DNA of 64,000 nt from UBA966 sp046350355. GTDB taxonomy: Bacteria; Planctomycetota; Phycisphaerae; Phycisphaerales; SM1A02. Below the pieces are notes generated by a model. That model saw only the letters and a list, made by a program, of their open reading frames with translations. It did no database searches and was not told where the DNA came from. This document shows positions 50,953 through 59,737 of the stretch, piece after piece. The translations under genes and the position numbers were made by a program. The DNA lies in assembly GCA_046350355.1 (NCBI GenBank), contig JAXMAN010000002.1:1054001-1118000 (forward strand), given 5' to 3'. Every line of letters starts with the position of its first letter. Position 1 is the stretch's first letter.

Positions 50953-53443
50953 GGACGGACTCCGCAAGGTCGCGGGGGAAGTGCGGCGCGCGGCCCTGGG
51001 CGCGCGCGGCCTCGATCTCGGCGAGCACGCGCTGGCGGTTGCGGCGCTTGATCACCGGCTTGACGTAGAAGGCGTAGATCATGCCCAGGCACGCGACGAC
51101 GCAGCCGCCAAGCTGCAGGTAGACGCCGTGGCGGTTCGCCACGCCCAGCACGGTGTAGTTGAGGCCCGCGCTGCGCATGCCGCCTTCGCGCGCCTCCTCC
51201 GGCGGATCCCACTGGCTCTGGAAGTACCAGAGTCCCGCGTGCTCCACCGGCTCGTTCACGCTCAGCGGCATCGGCGGCGTCCACGCGCCCTCGGCGCCCT
51301 CCTGGAAGCGGACGATGCTCGTGTAGTTGCGGATGCTGGAGGTCTCGCCGCTGAAGCCGCCGATGTTCGTCGCCAGCTCGAACGAATCGAGCGCGATCGG
51401 CGAGGGCAGCGCGCGCCGCTGGCGCGAGAAGAGCACCTCGAGCTCGCTGCCGTCGGGCAGGCGCACCGTCGTGGGCCGCAGCCAGTAGCGGCGCAGCACC
51501 TGCTCCTGGCGGTCGAAGGCCCATGGGTGGTACGCGAGCCAGACGCTCGCGCTGCCCAGCGCGGGCGCGCCCTCGGCCGTCGCGGAGGCCGCGGGCGCGG
51601 AGGCCGCACCCGCCAGGCTCAGGCGCATCATCGAGAAGAGCTCGCGCGCGTCGCGCATGCGCTGGTCCGGAGGCACCGGCGTCGGGCGCGCGACCTGCAC
51701 CGCGTTGGGCATCCACTCCGCGATCGCCATGCGCAGCCCGCCGGCGAGCTCGATGGGCGCGCGCGCAGGAGCCTCGCGCACCGTCGCCTTGCCGCCGAGC
51801 GCGTCGATCACGCGCAGGCGTCCCGGCTCCGGCCCCGAGACCAGCAGCACGAGCGCGAGCCCGTTGCCCGGCCGGTACTCCACCTGCACCGTGTCGTCGA
51901 CCCAGCTCTCGCCGCCGCGCGTCTTCGCGGCGGTCATGTCCTCGCCGGGACGGATGTCGCGGCTCATCGTCGGATCGCTGAAGGCCCAGCGGCGGAACTC
52001 CCCCGCCGGCGTGCGCATCTCCAGGATCGCCACGGAGAGCGATCGCGCCGCCATCGGCAGGTCGTCCTGCACGCTCACGACGCGGTACGAGTAGCCCGTG
52101 CCGGGCGGCCCGATCGGGCGCATCCCCGCGTCGGGCTTGGCCAGCGCGGCCTCCTTGACGGGCTCGCGCTGCTCGATCCCCTTCGAGGGGACGCGGAAGA
52201 CCAGCGTCGGCGGCTCGAGGTACTCCGCGAGCTGCGACTCCTCGACGATCTCGCGCAGCGCGATCACGCCGCCGTCGGCGCTGCGCCGCTGCGGGTCCTT
52301 CGCGACCAGGCGGTAGGCGCTGCGGCGGCCCTCGCCGTCGGCGACCTCGACGAAGGCGACGGGATTCGCGGGCGCGTCGGGGCCGCCGGCGGTCCAGCGC
52401 GCGCGCATCTCGGCGTAGCGCAGGTAGCCGGTCGCCTCCAGCGTCACCCCCGGCGCGGGATCGTCCGAGCCCGTGGGCGGGATCTCGACGCGCACCGGAT
52501 CCACCTGGGCCGTCGCGCCCGAGGCGAGGAAGACCTCGTCGAGCGAGGGCAGGTAGTCGTTGTAGAGCGGCAGCCCGTGGATCGGGCGCTGGTGCCAGCG
52601 CGCCTGCCCGGGGCGGCGGACATAGAGCGCCCAGCTCTTGTTGAGGTCGTTCTTGAGATAGAACTCGGGCTGCGCCTCGTAGGCGAGCGTGGCGACGAAG
52701 CGCTCGTGCACGATCGCCTTCCCGGCGACCTTCTTCGCGCGCTGCACCGGCTGCTTGGGATCCTGGGTGAAGAGCACGTCCTCGGCGAGGTCGGGATGGC
52801 CGTCGATGAGCTGGCGCAGGAAGCGCTCGCCCGGACGCACGACCGAGAGGGTCACGCTGAAGGCCGACTTGCCCTCGTCCCCGCCCGTGCGCAGGGTCCA
52901 GTTGGGGTCCGTCTCCTGCACCTCGACCTCGTAGAGGTCCTTGCCCGAACCCAGCGTCGTGCGGCTTCCGGGAGAGGCGATGAGCGAGGCGCGCGCGACC
53001 ACGCTCCCGTCCTCGCCGCGCACCTCGACCTGCACGGCGCGGCGCACGACGGCCGCCTCGCCCTCCACCTTGGTCCCGAAGTAGATGACGCTGCCAAGGA
53101 TCAGCAGCAGGATCCCGCTGTGGATGAGCCAGACACCGTAGTTCACCGGCCGGAACGGGATCCGCGCCAGGGTCACGCAGGCGATGTTGAGCGCCAGCAG
53201 CCCCATCAGCAGATCGAAGGGCCACCAATGGAACCACTCGAACTCGGTCATCTCGAAGGGACGCCACTGCCGCATCTGGGCGTGCTCCCACGCGTCGGGA
53301 TGGAAGATGTTGGGGTGGACCGGGTAGATGACGCCCGCGGAGCCCACCGCCATGTAGACGAAGAGGATCCCCATCAGGGCGATGCCGAAGCGCACGCTGA
53401 AGAGGGGTGCGAGCAGGCGGGGCGGCGTGAAGGGGGTGGCCAT
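50945..53443 (-). CDS. resB: Cytochrome c biogenesis protein ResB-like
   Basis: The protein has 832 residues from the ATG at 53443. Three N-terminal membrane segments (VRFGIALMGILFVYMAVGS, FDLLMGLLALNIACVTLA, VNYGVWLIHSGILLLILGS) are followed by a very large periplasmic region and one C-terminal membrane segment (LGGCVVACLGMIYAFYV), the ResB/Ccs1 layout. Typical ResB has ~450-550 residues, so the periplasmic part is enlarged. ResB and CcsA form the system II haem transporter and ligase. The di-heme peroxidase in this window would need it. Confidence 0.82.
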   Translation of the reverse strand: MATPFTPPRLLAPLFSVRFGIALMGILFVYMAVGSAGVIYPVHPNIFHPDAWEHAQMRQWRPFEMTEFEWFHWWPFDLLMGLLALNIACVTLARIPFRPVNYGVWLIHSGILLLILGSVIYFGTKVEGEAAVVRRAVQVEVRGEDGSVVARASLIASPGSRTTLGSGKDLYEVEVQETDPNWTLRTGGDEGKSAFSVTLSVVRPGERFLRQLIDGHPDLAEDVLFTQDPKQPVQRAKKVAGKAIVHERFVATLAYEAQPEFYLKNDLNKSWALYVRRPGQARWHQRPIHGLPLYNDYLPSLDEVFLASGATAQVDPVRVEIPPTGSDDPAPGVTLEATGYLRYAEMRARWTAGGPDAPANPVAFVEVADGEGRRSAYRLVAKDPQRRSADGGVIALREIVEESQLAEYLEPPTLVFRVPSKGIEQREPVKEAALAKPDAGMRPIGPPGTGYSYRVVSVQDDLPMAARSLSVAILEMRTPAGEFRRWAFSDPTMSRDIRPGEDMTAAKTRGGESWVDDTVQVEYRPGNGLALVLLVSGPEPGRLRVIDALGGKATVREAPARAPIELAGGLRMAIAEWMPNAVQVARPTPVPPDQRMRDARELFSMMRLSLAGAASAPAASATAEGAPALGSASVWLAYHPWAFDRQEQVLRRYWLRPTTVRLPDGSELEVLFSRQRRALPSPIALDSFELATNIGGFSGETSSIRNYTSIVRFQEGAEGAWTPPMPLSVNEPVEHAGLWYFQSQWDPPEEAREGGMRSAGLNYTVLGVANRHGVYLQLGGCVVACLGMIYAFYVKPVIKRRNRQRVLAEIEAARAQGRAPHFPRDLAESVHA

Positions 53444-53518
53444 GCAGCGTGGGGTGCGGGGAGCGCAATCGTATGCAGAATGGGCGTGCACGCGGCGAAC
53501 GCCGGGATTCCCCCGCCG

Positions 53519-53524
53519 TATCAT
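53519..53524 (+). promoter_or_regulatory. -10-like element of cyclophilin gene
   Basis: TATCAT lies 23 nt before the ATG at 53548, with CAGGAG between. No clear -35 is present. The 104-nt divergent gap also has TACGAT on the minus strand, 24 nt before resB. Confidence 0.4.
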
Positions 53525-53547
53525 TGCGGCCCCTCAGGAGAAACCCT

Positions 53548-54360
53548 ATGCGCATCCCCACCGCCACGCTCATCGCCTTCGTCGCGTGCGCCGCCTTCGC
53601 CGGCGCCGCCTCCGCCCAGGAGAACAAGCCCGCTGCGCCGGCCCCCGCCGCGCCCGCGCCGGCCGCCCCCGCCGCGCCCGCCGCCAAGAGCGGCCCGGTC
53701 TTCGTGGTCTTCCAGACCACCAAGGGCGACATCCTGCTCGAGCTCGACCCGGCCAAGGCGCCCATCAGCGTCGACAACTTCATGAAGTACGTGAAGGCCG
53801 GCTTCTACGACGGCACCGTCTTCCACCGCGTCGTTCCCGGCTTCGTCGTGCAGGGCGGCGGCTTCGACCAGAACTACAAGCAGAAGGCGACCAACCCGCC
53901 CATCAAGAACGAGTGGACCAACGGGCTGAAGAACCTCGAGGGCACGATCTCGATGGCGCGCCTTCCCTCGCCGGACAGCGCGACCAGCCAGTTCTTCCTC
54001 AACCTCAAGAACAACACGGGCCTCGACGGGGCCAACGGCCCGGGCTATGCGGTCTTCGGACGCATCGTCGACGGCATGGAGGTCATGCACGTCATCGGCA
54101 AGGCTCCCTCCCACCAGCGCGAGGTGACCGTCTCCGACGGCGGAAAGCAGTACTTCTCCGATGTCCCGGTCGAGGCGATCGCCATCACCAAGGCGATGGA
54201 GATCACCCCTGACGAGGCGGCCAAGCGCATCGCGGCGAAGAAGGCCGCGCCCGCCGCGGCGCCGACGACGCCGGCGACCCCGAATGCGCCCGCGAAGACC
54301 GCCACCCCGGCGGCCCCGGCCGCGCCGGCCTCCCCCGCTGCGCCCGGCGAGAAGAAGTGA
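53548..54360 (+). CDS. Secreted cyclophilin-type peptidyl-prolyl isomerase
   Basis: The protein has 270 residues. A signal peptide ends near AASA-QE, then an Ala/Pro linker, the cyclophilin domain and an Ala/Pro/Lys tail. Active-site segments are FHRVVPGFVVQGG (catalytic Arg), the Gln of SQFFLNL and YAVFGRIVDGMEV. It isomerises X-Pro bonds in exported proteins. CAGGAG precedes the ATG. The product follows a single-gene transcript ended by a strong terminator at 54398-54434. Confidence 0.92.
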   Translation: MRIPTATLIAFVACAAFAGAASAQENKPAAPAPAAPAPAAPAAPAAKSGPVFVVFQTTKGDILLELDPAKAPISVDNFMKYVKAGFYDGTVFHRVVPGFVVQGGGFDQNYKQKATNPPIKNEWTNGLKNLEGTISMARLPSPDSATSQFFLNLKNNTGLDGANGPGYAVFGRIVDGMEVMHVIGKAPSHQREVTVSDGGKQYFSDVPVEAIAITKAMEITPDEAAKRIAAKKAAPAAAPTTPATPNAPAKTATPAAPAAPASPAAPGEKK

Positions 54361-54397
54361 GACCCGCGCCCACGGGCGCGACCAACCCTGCAGCCAC

Positions 54398-54434
54398 CGC
54401 GGCGCGGACCACTCGGTCCGCGCCGCGTCCGTTT
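54398..54434 (+). terminator. Intrinsic terminator of cyclophilin gene
   Basis: A perfect 13-bp stem (54398-54410 with 54415-54427, loop ACTC) is followed by TCCGTTT. It begins 38 nt after the stop codon. The downstream ALDH7 gene has its own -10-like element 8 nt later. Confidence 0.75.
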
Positions 54435-54441
54435 CGGGCCG

Positions 54442-54447
54442 TATCCT
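54442..54447 (+). promoter_or_regulatory. -10-like element of ALDH7 gene (near-leaderless)
   Basis: TATCCT ends 10 nt before the ATG at 54458, without a Shine-Dalgarno sequence. It lies right after the terminator hairpin, which fills the place of a -35 element. Confidence 0.35.
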
Positions 54448-54457
54448 TCCCGGTCCG

Positions 54458-56023
54458 ATGAGCTCCCCGCTGCTGCGCCGTCTCGGGATCGCCCGCGATC
54501 CCCGCCTGCTCCCCGCCACCGCCGCCACCGCGACGCTGCTTGCCGAAGGGCGCGCCGTGCAGTCGGACAACCCCGCCGACGGCTCCGTCCTCGCGACCAT
54601 CCGCCTGCAGGGCCGCCGCGACTACGACCGCACCGTCGAGGCCGCGCGCACCGTGCAGGCCGAGTGGGCGATGCTCCCCGCCCCCAAGCGCGGCGAGATC
54701 GTCCGCCGCATCGGCGAGGCGCTGCGCGCGCAGAAGGAGCCGCTGGGCGAGCTCGTCACGCGCGAGATGGGCAAGATCTATCCCGAGGGACTCGGCGAGA
54801 TCCAGGAGGCGATCGACATCGCCGACTTCGCCGTCGGCCTCTCGCGCCAGCTCTACGGCCTGAGCATGCACAGCGAGCGCGCCAGCCACCGCATGTACGA
54901 GCAGTGGCACCCGCTGGGCACGATCGGCATCATCACCGCCTTCAACTTCCCCGCCGCCGTCTGGGCGTGGAACGCCATGGTCGCCGCCGTCTGCGGCGAC
55001 ACGATGGTCTGGAAGCCCTCGCTGATCACCCCGCTCACCGCGATCGCGATGAACCGCGTCGCGCAGCAGGTCATGCGCGAGCAGGACCTCTTCCTGCCCT
55101 CCAAGGGGCGCGCCGAGGACGTCTTCGGCCTCGTCATCGGCAGCGACGCCGAGGTGGGCGAGACGATGCTCGCCGACCGCCGCCTGCCGCTCATCTCCGC
55201 CACGGGCAGCACGCGCATGGGCCGCCGCGTCGCCTCGGTCGTGGGCGAGCGACTGGGCCGCGCGCTGCTCGAGCTGGGCGGCAACAACGCGATCGTCGTC
55301 ATGCCCGACGCGGACATGGACCTGGTCGTGCGCGGCGTCCTCTTCGGCGCCGTCGGCACCGCGGGACAGCGCTGCACCACCACGCGCCGCCTGCTCGTCC
55401 ACCGCGACTGCGTCAAGGAGATCCAGAAGCGCCTCGTGAAGGCGTACCGCTCGGTGCCCATCGGCGACCCGATGCGCTCGGGCACGCTCATGGGGCCGCT
55501 CATCAACACGCGGGCCGTGCAGTCGATGCGCGCCGCCGTCGAGCGCGCGCAGAAGGAGGGCTGCGAGGTCCTCTGCGGCGGCGTCCCCGGCATCGAGCGC
55601 ATGCGCCGGCGCGCGGGCAATTTCGTCGAGCCGACGATCGTGCGCGTGCCGCGCGGCAAGGTGCCCGCGATCACCTGCGAGGAGACCTTCGCCCCGATCC
55701 TCTACATCTTCGAGGTCAAGGACCTGGACGAGGCGATCCGCATCAACAACCAGGTCGACCAGGGCCTCAGCAGCGCGATCTTCACCGACAGCGTCCGTTC
55801 CGCGGAGCGCTTCCTCGCCGCCACCGGCAGCGACTGCGGCATCGCCAACGTCAACATCGGCACCAGCGGCGCGGAGATCGGCGGCGCCTTCGGCGGCGAG
55901 AAGGACACCGGCGGCGGCCGCGAGAGCGGCAGCGACAGCTGGAAGCAGTACATGCGCCGCCAGACCTGCACCATCAACTGGTCGAAGGACCTGCCGCTGG
56001 CGCAGGGCATCGTCTTCGGCTGA
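54458..56023 (+). CDS. ALDH7-family semialdehyde dehydrogenase (AmaB/antiquitin-like)
   Basis: The protein has 521 residues. ALDH motifs are TAFNFPAAVWAWNAM, FNFP site Asn, LLELGGNNAIVV (catalytic Glu) and GTAGQRCTTTRRLL (catalytic Cys). The end GGEKDTGGGRESGSDSWKQ followed by QYMRRQTCTINWS is a signature of ALDH7A1/AmaB, which oxidise alpha-aminoadipic semialdehyde in lysine breakdown. An osmoprotective or general semialdehyde role is also known in the family. It is followed 28 nt later by a CoA-transferase subunit, which suggests a catabolic unit. Confidence 0.88.
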   Translation: MSSPLLRRLGIARDPRLLPATAATATLLAEGRAVQSDNPADGSVLATIRLQGRRDYDRTVEAARTVQAEWAMLPAPKRGEIVRRIGEALRAQKEPLGELVTREMGKIYPEGLGEIQEAIDIADFAVGLSRQLYGLSMHSERASHRMYEQWHPLGTIGIITAFNFPAAVWAWNAMVAAVCGDTMVWKPSLITPLTAIAMNRVAQQVMREQDLFLPSKGRAEDVFGLVIGSDAEVGETMLADRRLPLISATGSTRMGRRVASVVGERLGRALLELGGNNAIVVMPDADMDLVVRGVLFGAVGTAGQRCTTTRRLLVHRDCVKEIQKRLVKAYRSVPIGDPMRSGTLMGPLINTRAVQSMRAAVERAQKEGCEVLCGGVPGIERMRRRAGNFVEPTIVRVPRGKVPAITCEETFAPILYIFEVKDLDEAIRINNQVDQGLSSAIFTDSVRSAERFLAATGSDCGIANVNIGTSGAEIGGAFGGEKDTGGGRESGSDSWKQYMRRQTCTINWSKDLPLAQGIVFG

Positions 56024-56051
56024 TCCCGCACCCCGAGCACCACCGCACACC

Positions 56052-56714
56052 ATGCCACTGGACCGCAACCAGCTCGCCAAGCGCGCCTCGCAGGAGCTCC
56101 GCGACGGCTACTACGTGAACCTGGGCATCGGCATCCCGACGCTCGTCGCCAACTTCGTCCCCGAGGGGATGAAGGTCTGGCTGCAGAGCGAGAACGGCCT
56201 GCTGGGCATGGGCCCCTTCCCCACCGAGGCGAAGGTCGACGCCGACCTCATCAACGCGGGCAAGCAGACGGTCACCGCCGTGAAGGGCGCCGCCTTCTTC
56301 AGCAGCGCCGACAGCTTCGCGATGATCCGCGGCGGCCACATCGACCTGGCGATCCTGGGCGCGATGGAGCTCAGCGAGCACGGCGACCTGGCCAACTGGA
56401 TGATCCCCGGGAAGCTCGTCAAGGGCATGGGCGGCGCGATGGACCTGGTCGCGGGCGTGCGCCGCGTGGTCGTCGTCATGGAGCACTGCAACAAGAAGGG
56501 CGAGAGCAAGTTCCTGCCCGAGTGCACCCTGCCCCTCACCGGCCGCCGGTGCGTGCACATGCTCATCACCGACCTCGCGGTCTTCGAGCTCGACCGCCCC
56601 AGCGGCCTCTTCCGGCTGATCGAGACCGCCCCCGGCGTGGGCGTGGACGAGGTCCGCGCGAAGACGCGCGCGCGGATCCTGGTGGACCAGCCCGTCGGGA
56701 CCGTCGCCGTCTAG
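56052..56714 (+). CDS. 3-oxoacid CoA-transferase subunit B
   Basis: The protein has 220 residues. The catalytic Glu is E47 in LQSENGLLGMG, with LGIGIPTLVANF before and GGAMDLVAGVRRVVVVMEH after, all typical of ScoB/AtoA/PcaJ beta subunits. The enzyme moves CoA from succinyl-CoA to a 3-oxoacid such as acetoacetate. The alpha subunit, normally adjacent, is not here or elsewhere in the window; the preceding gene is ALDH7. Either the alpha subunit is encoded elsewhere or the protein has another partner. Confidence 0.9.
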   Translation: MPLDRNQLAKRASQELRDGYYVNLGIGIPTLVANFVPEGMKVWLQSENGLLGMGPFPTEAKVDADLINAGKQTVTAVKGAAFFSSADSFAMIRGGHIDLAILGAMELSEHGDLANWMIPGKLVKGMGGAMDLVAGVRRVVVVMEHCNKKGESKFLPECTLPLTGRRCVHMLITDLAVFELDRPSGLFRLIETAPGVGVDEVRAKTRARILVDQPVGTVAV

Positions 56715-56735
56715 CGGCGCGGCGGTCGCTTCAGC

Positions 56736-59495
56736 TCACTTCGGCGGCAGCACGCTCCAGTTGCCCAGCAGCAGCCCCAGGTCGGAGCCGCCGACCATGC
56801 CGTCGCAGTCGAGGTCCGCGGGGTGGCCGCCGGGCGAACCGACGTCGCCCCACGCGCCCAGCAGCGCGCCGATGTCCGCGCCGTCGACGTCGCCGTCCTG
56901 GTCCAGGTCGCCGGTGATCGCCGTGAACTGCGAGGAGCCGGGGTTGGACCAGATCCACAGGTAGGTCATCGCGAGGGTGTTGCCGCTGTCGCAGGTGAAG
57001 TTCTCACCCACCGTCGCGCCGATCGTCGCCTGGAACTGCGACTGCGCGTCCGCCGGATCGCTGATCGCGCGGTACATCCAGATGAGGTCGGCGTAGAAGC
57101 ACCAGTTCGAGCTGCCGAACTCGGAGACGAGCGCCTCGTAGTTGAGCCCCGCGTACGCCGTGTTCTGGCAGAGGTACTTCGCGCCGCCGCCGAAGGGCAG
57201 CCAGTTGATGATGTGCAGGTACTGCGGGCCGGGGCTGAAGCCGGCGTACTGCGCCACGTTGTCGAAGAGGTTGCCCATCGTCCGCTGCGTGACTGGATTC
57301 ACGCCAGCGACCTGCGAGTCCTCCTGGAACCAGTAGCGGCGCGCGCAGTCGGCCTCGCTGCAGTACATGAACGCGGCCCGCGAGCGCATCTCCGCGTCGC
57401 CCACCACGCCGGCCCACAGCAGCATGCCGTACCAGGCGTTCACCGCCTCGGAGCTCGACTCCTGGTTGATGCCGTTGGCGTACTGCTGCGCGCCCGCCGC
57501 GTTGGCGTGGCCCGCGTACGGGTCGAAGTAGTTGTAGGCGGCGAAGCTCGTCTGCACGCCGTCGACGACCGCGCTGTCGCCGTAGTCGGCCGCGAGGTCG
57601 CGCACCAGCAGCTCCACGAAGGGACGGTAGGTGTCGCGCCAGGCGCTGTCGTAGCTCGCCAGCACCGCCGAGGCGCGCAGGAAGTAGCCGTAGTGGAAGT
57701 GGTGGTCGTTGAGGAAGGTGTTGCTGCCGAAGCCGGCCGGGTAGCCGATCATCGTGCCCCAGGTCGCGTTGTAGATGAAGTAGCCGGGACCGTCCTCGAT
57801 GTGCGCGGGCACCGGCTTCGGGTCGCCGGACTTGGTCTTGGCCGTGAACCAGCCGCTGAGGCCCGCCGTGAGCTGGTCCTGGAAGGACTGCGTGTCCGCG
57901 GGGTCGGCGTTGGCCTGCTTGGCGATCGCGAGGTTGTTCGCCAGGCGCGAGAGGTGCTTGCCCCAGTTGTAGGTGTCGATGCCGTCGCCGTGGTTGTACT
58001 TGGTCGTGTCCTCATGGAGGTAGGCCGCGAGCTTCGTCGCGTCGCCGACGAAGGCGGACATCGGCGGCACCACCGGCGGCACCGCGGGCAGCGAGTACGC
58101 CAGCGTGAAGGAGCGTCCCTTCGCCAGGCGCATCTGCCCGCTGAAGTCGGGCGCCGGGACGGTCGGGTAGCCGCCGCGCGGCTCCTTGCCGCCGCGGCCG
58201 TACCCCTTGACGCTCGAGTAGGTCATCGGCGTCGGCAGGAGCACCGCCTGCGTCGAGAGGTTCGCGACCTGGTGCGGGAAGAGCGCGAAGAGCGTCTCCT
58301 GCTTCGCGGGCGCGGCCGTGCCGGTGCGGATGTCCGTCAGCGCGTCGTAGCTGAAGGTGCCCTGCACGTTGCCCGAGGCGCAGCCCTGGGAGGCGCAGGT
58401 CAGGCGCGTGGCGGTGCGGCTGCCGAGGTTGTCGGGGCGGAAGTAGGCGTGGTCTGCGAGCAGCTGCACGATCGACTGGCGCGTGGCCTGCCCCGCCGCG
58501 ACGAGCGCGTCGGTGTTGGCGGGCAGCGCGGCGACGACGACCCAGCGGCTCCCGGCGCCGCCGGTGACGCCCTGCAGCGTGAAGCTGACGGAAGTCCACG
58601 GCTGCGGCGTGTAGTTCTTCCACTGCCACGAGCAGCCCGCGGGGCCGACGAGCGCGTAGGTGCGCCCGTTGACGCTCACCACCGCGACGTTCGGGCTGTT
58701 GGCTCCCGCCGTCGAGCCGGTCTGCGTGTTCTCCGAGGTCGCCCACTGGTCGGCGTTGTGCCAGACCTGGTAGGGCTGCGCCGACTGTCCCGGGAAGAGC
58801 TGGTCGGTGGAGTCCATGAACTCGACCGCGGGCACGTTGAAGTCGCTCGCGTCGGTGGTGTCGGGGTACTCGACCCAGAGGTAGGGCGAGCCGCGCGCCG
58901 CCGTCGTGCGCAGGATGTGCGTGCCGTCGGCCTTGGGCGTGTCGAAGGTGACGCTCCAGGTGCTGAAGCCCTGCACCTTCACGACGGGATCGGTCGGCCA
59001 CTGCGTCTCGGCGCCGCTCGCGTTGGCGAGGCTGACGCGGACCTCGGGGGCGAAGACCGGCGGCGCGACCGCCTGGAAGCCGGGGCAGTTCACCGTGTCC
59101 GGCCCGCACGGCACGCTGGTCGTGTGGCCACCGCACGCGACGGTCGAGCCCACCGCCTCCGGATACGGGAGGTAGGCGACGATGCCGTTGAAGCCCGGCT
59201 TGAGGCAGAAGGGCAGCGGATTGCACCCATTGCCCTGCGGCACCTGGCTCGGCGCCGCCGACCACTTGAAGATCATCGAGAACCACCAGTCGCCGATCGG
59301 GTACGGCGCCTGCACCGGAAGTCCGGGCGGCTGCGGCTGCGCCTGCTGCGGGCCGTCCTGTCCCGGCGGCGTCTGCGTCAGGATGCTGGGCGGCACCGCG
59401 ACGGCGCTGGCGGCGACGGCGGAGGCTCCCAGGAGCGAGCAGAGCTGGAGGATGCGGCGGGTGGAATTCGCGACGAAAACAGAGCGGTGCGTCAT
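56736..59495 (-). CDS. Secreted glycoside hydrolase family 81 beta-1,3-glucanase with dockerin-like C-terminus
   Basis: The protein has 919 residues with a signal peptide (to about ASAVA). GH81 landmarks are LNDHHFHYGYF (595-605, with the general acid Asp597) and NQESSSEAVNAWYG (Glu679 and Glu683, catalytic base region). The family cleaves beta-1,3-glucans such as laminarin, curdlan or callose. The C-terminus has two dockerin-like repeats (GDLDQDGDVDGADIGALLG and ADLDCDGMVGGSDLGLLLG). Several Cys suggest disulfides. AGGGA precedes the ATG. It is 242 nt downstream of fliA behind a strong terminator, so it is an independent transcript. Confidence 0.88.
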   Translation of the reverse strand: MTHRSVFVANSTRRILQLCSLLGASAVAASAVAVPPSILTQTPPGQDGPQQAQPQPPGLPVQAPYPIGDWWFSMIFKWSAAPSQVPQGNGCNPLPFCLKPGFNGIVAYLPYPEAVGSTVACGGHTTSVPCGPDTVNCPGFQAVAPPVFAPEVRVSLANASGAETQWPTDPVVKVQGFSTWSVTFDTPKADGTHILRTTAARGSPYLWVEYPDTTDASDFNVPAVEFMDSTDQLFPGQSAQPYQVWHNADQWATSENTQTGSTAGANSPNVAVVSVNGRTYALVGPAGCSWQWKNYTPQPWTSVSFTLQGVTGGAGSRWVVVAALPANTDALVAAGQATRQSIVQLLADHAYFRPDNLGSRTATRLTCASQGCASGNVQGTFSYDALTDIRTGTAAPAKQETLFALFPHQVANLSTQAVLLPTPMTYSSVKGYGRGGKEPRGGYPTVPAPDFSGQMRLAKGRSFTLAYSLPAVPPVVPPMSAFVGDATKLAAYLHEDTTKYNHGDGIDTYNWGKHLSRLANNLAIAKQANADPADTQSFQDQLTAGLSGWFTAKTKSGDPKPVPAHIEDGPGYFIYNATWGTMIGYPAGFGSNTFLNDHHFHYGYFLRASAVLASYDSAWRDTYRPFVELLVRDLAADYGDSAVVDGVQTSFAAYNYFDPYAGHANAAGAQQYANGINQESSSEAVNAWYGMLLWAGVVGDAEMRSRAAFMYCSEADCARRYWFQEDSQVAGVNPVTQRTMGNLFDNVAQYAGFSPGPQYLHIINWLPFGGGAKYLCQNTAYAGLNYEALVSEFGSSNWCFYADLIWMYRAISDPADAQSQFQATIGATVGENFTCDSGNTLAMTYLWIWSNPGSSQFTAITGDLDQDGDVDGADIGALLGAWGDVGSPGGHPADLDCDGMVGGSDLGLLLGNWSVLPPK

Positions 59496-59663
59496 TCGGG
59501 TTCCCTGCGGTGAAGGGGGCAGCATGCCACGCGCGCGCAGCGGCGCAAGGGGGAGCGACGATGCCCCCGAGCGAATTCACGCAGATCGACGCTTCCTTCC
59601 CCGCGCCGGCGGCTCACTGGAAAACACGGGCGCACGCGGGGGCCGCCGGATGGCTGCCCCCCG

Positions 59664-59715
59664 AAATGGCTCGGAGGCGGGCCTCGCGCGGGATGCGCGT
59701 GGCCCGCCTCCGAGC
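59664..59715 (-). terminator. Strong intrinsic terminator after fliA
   Basis: A perfect 15-bp stem (59669-59683 with 59701-59715) extends inward by five more pairs after one T-T mismatch, closing on a 5-nt loop. On the minus strand it is followed by CATTTC. It starts 22 nt after the fliA stop. The remainder of the 242-nt gap shows no clear GH81 promoter. Confidence 0.8.
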
Positions 59716-59737
59716 GGCGGGGAGTGGACCCTCCACC

